DNA from: Rudanella sp031411995 | Lineage (GTDB): Bacteria > Bacteroidota > Bacteroidia > Cytophagales > Spirosomataceae | Direction of reading: 5' to 3' | Length of the DNA stretch: 64,000 nt | Assembly (NCBI GenBank): GCA_031411995.1 | Contig: JANOCD010000052.1 | Span: 1-64,000 of the forward strand | Program-made: the position numbers and the translations under genes | Notes under the pieces: model-generated | The model's input: only the letters and a program-made list of their open reading frames with translations | Databases searched by the model: none | Told to the model about the DNA's origin: nothing | Shown: one piece after another, positions 63,164 through 64,000 of the stretch | Position numbering within the stretch: position 1 is the stretch's first letter | Layout: every line of letters begins with the position of its first letter

Positions 63164-64000
63164 TTAATATTTAATAAAAAGTGAACTAATAGATTCATGA
63201 TCGCGGATGCGGCCTATGGCTTTGGCAAATAAGTCGGCCACCGACAGCACCTTAATTTTCTCGTTCGCTTCCCGCATTGGGATCGTGTCCGAGACCACCA
63301 ACTCTTCCAGCACCGAGTTGCGGATGTTTTCGTGCGCTTTCCCCGACATAACGGGGTGCGTACAAATAGCCCGCACCGATTTGGCCCCTTTTTCGAGAAT
63401 AATCTGACCCGCTTTAGCCAGTGTTCCCCCCGTGTCAATCAGGTCGTCGATCAGCACCACGTTGGCTCCTTCCACATCGCCGATTACCTGCATCGACGCA
63501 ATTTCGTTGGCCCGCTTGCGATGCTTGTCGCAGAGCACAATGTCGGCGTTGAAATGCCGGGCAAAAGCACGGGCGCGGTTGGCTCCTCCTACATCGGGAG
63601 AGGCCACCACCAGGTTATCCAAAGCAAGACTTTTGATGTACGGAACAAATATGGATGCTCCTTCCAAGTGATCGACCGGAAAGTCGAAAAAGCCCTGAAT
63701 CTGCCCTGCGTGCAGGTCAATCGTCATCAATCGGTCGGCTCCCGAAGCCGCCAGCATATTGGCAACCAACTTGGCGGCAATGGCCACGCGGGGCTTGTCC
63801 TTACGGTCTTGCCGGGCATAACCAAAATACGGAATCACCACGGTAACGTAGTGGGCCGAAGCCCGCCGGGCCGCGTCCACCATCAGCAGGAGTTCCAGCA
63901 GATTGTCGGCAGGCGGGAGTGTGGATTGCACCAAAAACACGTCGCAACCGCGAACCGATTCTTCAAAACTGGGCGACATCTCCCCGTCGGCAAACCGACG
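63164..64000 (-). CDS. prs: Ribose-phosphate pyrophosphokinase, N-terminus beyond window
   Basis: Makes PRPP from ribose 5-phosphate and ATP for nucleotide, histidine and tryptophan synthesis in the cytoplasm. The visible part starts within RRFADGEMSPSFEESVRG and continues to the stop at 63164, so roughly the first 35 residues lie outside. Motifs: PYFGYARQDRKDKPR (ATP contact), VVASPDVGGANRARAFA, and the PRPP-binding loop VVLIDDLIDTGGTLAKAG. The end DHESISSLFIKY is typical of the class I enzyme. Confidence 0.96.
   Translation of the reverse strand, partial: RRFADGEMSPSFEESVRGCDVFLVQSTLPPADNLLELLLMVDAARRASAHYVTVVIPYFGYARQDRKDKPRVAIAAKLVANMLAASGADRLMTIDLHAGQIQGFFDFPVDHLEGASIFVPYIKSLALDNLVVASPDVGGANRARAFARHFNADIVLCDKHRKRANEIASMQVIGDVEGANVVLIDDLIDTGGTLAKAGQIILEKGAKSVRAICTHPVMSGKAHENIRNSVLEELVVSDTIPMREANEKIKVLSVADLFAKAIGRIRDHESISSLFIKY

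Noticed and set aside
1..64000. tRNA, rRNA, riboswitch or insertion sequence genes
   Set aside because: Intergenic gaps were read for them and none was convincing; the gaps hold hairpins, promoters and short repeats only.

Overview
The window looks like a chromosomal segment of a Bacteroidota bacterium of the Cytophagales, most likely Spirosoma-like (inference). The signs are TonB-dependent receptors with carboxypeptidase-like N-terminal domains, DUF2723, DUF2490, DUF2911 and DUF3820 family proteins, a ClpS-RecR pair, giant SdrD_B/DUF11 surface proteins, few Shine-Dalgarno sequences, and promoter boxes of the TTTG / TAnnTTTG type. No rRNA, tRNA, CRISPR array, transposase or prophage gene was seen.

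Layout. (1) 1-17420, minus strand: three tandem paralogous secreted giants. They share an N-terminal module (signal peptide, SdrD_B-like domain, propeller-like domain, second SdrD_B domain). They differ in the middle: about 20 Ig-like repeats in the first (cut by the window edge), about 7 repeats of another kind in the second, none in the third. (2) 17560-28195, minus strand: nine co-directional genes (two outer-membrane barrels, a PAP2/vanadium-haloperoxidase-type lipoprotein, a secreted NTF2-like protein, two AhpD-like proteins, a TonB receptor, an MFS transporter, a DUF3179 membrane protein) that look like one uptake-and-processing operon of unknown substrate. (3) 28361-37390: mainly housekeeping or envelope genes: a DUF2490 protein, a sodium:solute symporter, clpS, recR, a FAD-dependent dehydrogenase and a DUF2723 glycosyltransferase-like protein. 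(4) 37568-44756, mostly plus strand: a hypothetical protein, two Gfo/Idh/MocA oxidoreductases, a DHFR-like reductase, a TIM-barrel isomerase and a serine hydrolase; three successive genes carry Tat-type signals. (5) 44851-48281: DUF2911 protein, acyl-CoA dehydrogenase with a palindromic operator-like site, and an SDR. (6) 48409-54536, minus strand: P450, formylglycine-generating-enzyme-like lipoprotein, unknown secreted protein, galactose mutarotase, GT39 membrane protein. (7) 54618-62385, plus strand: AraC regulator, then a tight operon of TonB receptor, double EthD protein, membrane protein, SMP-30-type lactonase and two SDRs, which reads as an inducible catabolic locus. (8) 62501-64000, minus strand: rplY and prs (cut by the window edge).

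Three families of short non-coding repeats are scattered through the window: GAAAGAGY octamers, a C-rich REP-like palindrome pair around 37.5 kb that enters a coding sequence, and a 40-bp nested inverted repeat at 48.3 kb that supplies the last codons of the P450 gene. The best candidates for something undescribed are the paralogous adhesin trio with its shared cysteine-rich C-terminus, the nine-gene minus-strand operon, and the AraC-linked lactonase/EthD operon. All functional calls are from reading the translated sequence; no database search was run.
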